NCBI GenBank assembly: GCA_002428265.1
Contig: DIUR01000012.1
Coordinates: 186,001 to 250,000, forward strand
Reading direction: 5' to 3'
DNA from: Bacteriovoracaceae bacterium UBA6153
Lineage (GTDB): Bacteria > Bdellovibrionota > Bacteriovoracia > Bacteriovoracales > Bacteriovoracaceae
Length of the DNA: 64,000 nt
The position numbers and the translations under genes were made by a program. Below, piece by piece: positions 63,061-64,000 of the stretch; within the stretch, counting starts at the first letter, position 1; each line of letters begins with the position of its first letter. A model generated the notes under the pieces. That model was given only the letters and a program-made list of their open reading frames with translations. It was not told the DNA's origin and did no database searches.

Positions 63061-64000
63061 GTGAGTAATCAACGAAATGATCGCACAGAACGTAATGATG
63101 CGGACGAAAAAAGACAGCAGGCCCTAGACTATCACTCCGACGGACGCCCCGGTAAGATTGAAGTCATCTCTACGAAACCCACTCTAACATCGAACGACTT
63201 AACCAAAGCTTACTCTCCAGGAGTTGCATGGCCATGTCTTGAGATCGCAAGAGATCCAGAACTAGCTTACAAATACACTGCAAAGGGAAACCTAGTTGGT
63301 GTTGTTTCTAATGGTACAGCAGTACTTGGTTTAGGAAACATTGGAGCAGTTGCAGGGAAACCTGTTATGGAAGGAAAAGGACTACTCTTCAAAAGATTTG
63401 CTGACATTGATGTATTCGACATCGAGGTTAACGAAAACACAGTTGAAGGAATGGTTAAAATCGTTTCAGCACTTGAGCCAACATTCGGGGGGATTAACCT
63501 TGAAGATATTAAAGCTCCAGAGTGTTTTGAAATTGAAACTCAGTTAATTGAAAAAATGCAAATCCCGGTTTTCCACGATGACCAGCACGGTACAGCGATT
63601 ATCGCTTCTGCTGCTATGTTAAACGCATTGGAAATTACTGGAAGAGATATTAAGAAAACAAAAGTTGCCGTCTCAGGTGCTGGAGCTGCAGCGATTTCAT
63701 GTGCAAAATTATTTTTTGAGCTTGGATTGCCAAGAGAGAATTTAATCATGTGTGATTCTAACGGTGCGATCTATAAAGGTCGTAAAGAAGGAATGAACAA
63801 ATATAAGGACGAGTTCGCAGTAGAAACTAAAGCTCGCACATTAGGCGACGCTATGGTTGGCTGTGATGTTTTCGTCGGCTGTTCTGCAAGAGGACTTGTA
63901 ACTCAGCAGATGGTTAAAGACATGGCAAAAAATCCTATCATCTTTGCAATGGCAAACCCTGAACCGGAAATTTATCCATCAGAAGTTCACGCTGTTCGTG
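63061..64000 (+). CDS. malic enzyme (partial, 3' end outside window)
   Basis: It decarboxylates malate to pyruvate with NAD(P). The visible 313 residues include [42 protein letters not shown] and [13 protein letters not shown]. The nucleotide fold is [17 protein letters not shown] and [10 protein letters not shown]. The start is GTG with AAAGGA 7 bases upstream. Whether it carries the C-terminal phosphotransacetylase domain of MaeB cannot be seen. Confidence 0.95.
   Translation, partial: MSNQRNDRTERNDADEKRQQALDYHSDGRPGKIEVISTKPTLTSNDLTKAYSPGVAWPCLEIARDPELAYKYTAKGNLVGVVSNGTAVLGLGNIGAVAGKPVMEGKGLLFKRFADIDVFDIEVNENTVEGMVKIVSALEPTFGGINLEDIKAPECFEIETQLIEKMQIPVFHDDQHGTAIIASAAMLNALEITGRDIKKTKVAVSGAGAAAISCAKLFFELGLPRENLIMCDSNGAIYKGRKEGMNKYKDEFAVETKARTLGDAMVGCDVFVGCSARGLVTQQMVKDMAKNPIIFAMANPEPEIYPSEVHAVR

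Overview
The window comes from an AT-rich, flagellated Gram-negative chromosome. Several features suggest the Bdellovibrionota, most likely the Bacteriovoracales (Bacteriovorax, Peredibacter or Halobacteriovorax relatives). These are a compact flagellar export/switch operon, many small secreted or lipobox proteins of unknown function, several YafK-like L,D-transpeptidases, a SpoIID/amidase pair, and frequent short overlaps and TTG/GTG starts. This placement is inferred from gene content and was not tested by phylogeny. I see no rRNA, CRISPR array, insertion sequence or prophage.

Layout. 1-9500 (minus): a flagellar operon fliL-fliM-fliN-fliO-fliP-fliQ-fliR-flhB-flhA-flhF, driven by a clear sigma70-type promoter at 9512-9540. 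9660-12315 (minus): an HU/IHF gene, a DsbA-like thiol lipoprotein and a membrane protein. 12400-14870: an accessory stretch with lipoproteins, a frameshifted beta-structured gene, a gene remnant and a repeated intergenic motif. 14878-20273: cell-wall amidase, SpoIID-domain protein, a UDG-like protein, UvrC and two small zinc-ribbon proteins. 20335-26228: a glycine-rich repeat protein, a PilZ protein, a secreted caspase-fold protein coupled to a small secreted partner, and a DUF507 protein. 26327-29767 (plus): dCMP deaminase, a phosphoglycerate dehydrogenase-like enzyme, PurA and a GNAT acetyltransferase.

30400-38340: three L,D-transpeptidases around an xdhABC xanthine dehydrogenase operon, then mtaB. 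38470-38662: tRNA-Lys and tRNA-Glu. 38751-41568: a short accessory cluster led by a HEPN/MNT nucleotidyltransferase pair in which the nucleotidyltransferase is fused to a lytic-transglycosylase domain. That gene is translationally coupled to a small secreted protein. 41613-56415: M3 peptidase, SWIB protein, methyltransferase, a secreted beta-helix protein, an S9 peptidase, a PF10136 membrane protein and Lon. 56500-59193: OsmC and ArgS. 59196-62928 (minus): OxyR and a thiamine-type ECF transporter operon under a TPP riboswitch. The window ends inside a malic enzyme gene.

The strongest candidate for something undescribed is the three-gene cluster at 38751-40551. Its HEPN toxin-like protein, its MNT-transglycosylase fusion with all key catalytic residues visible, and a coupled exported protein look like a toxin-antitoxin module rewired around a peptidoglycan-cleaving domain. 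Secondary candidates are the secreted caspase-fold protein with its coupled partner, the Cys motif shared by the glycine-rich protein and a small secreted protein, and an FlhF whose P-loop is degenerate.
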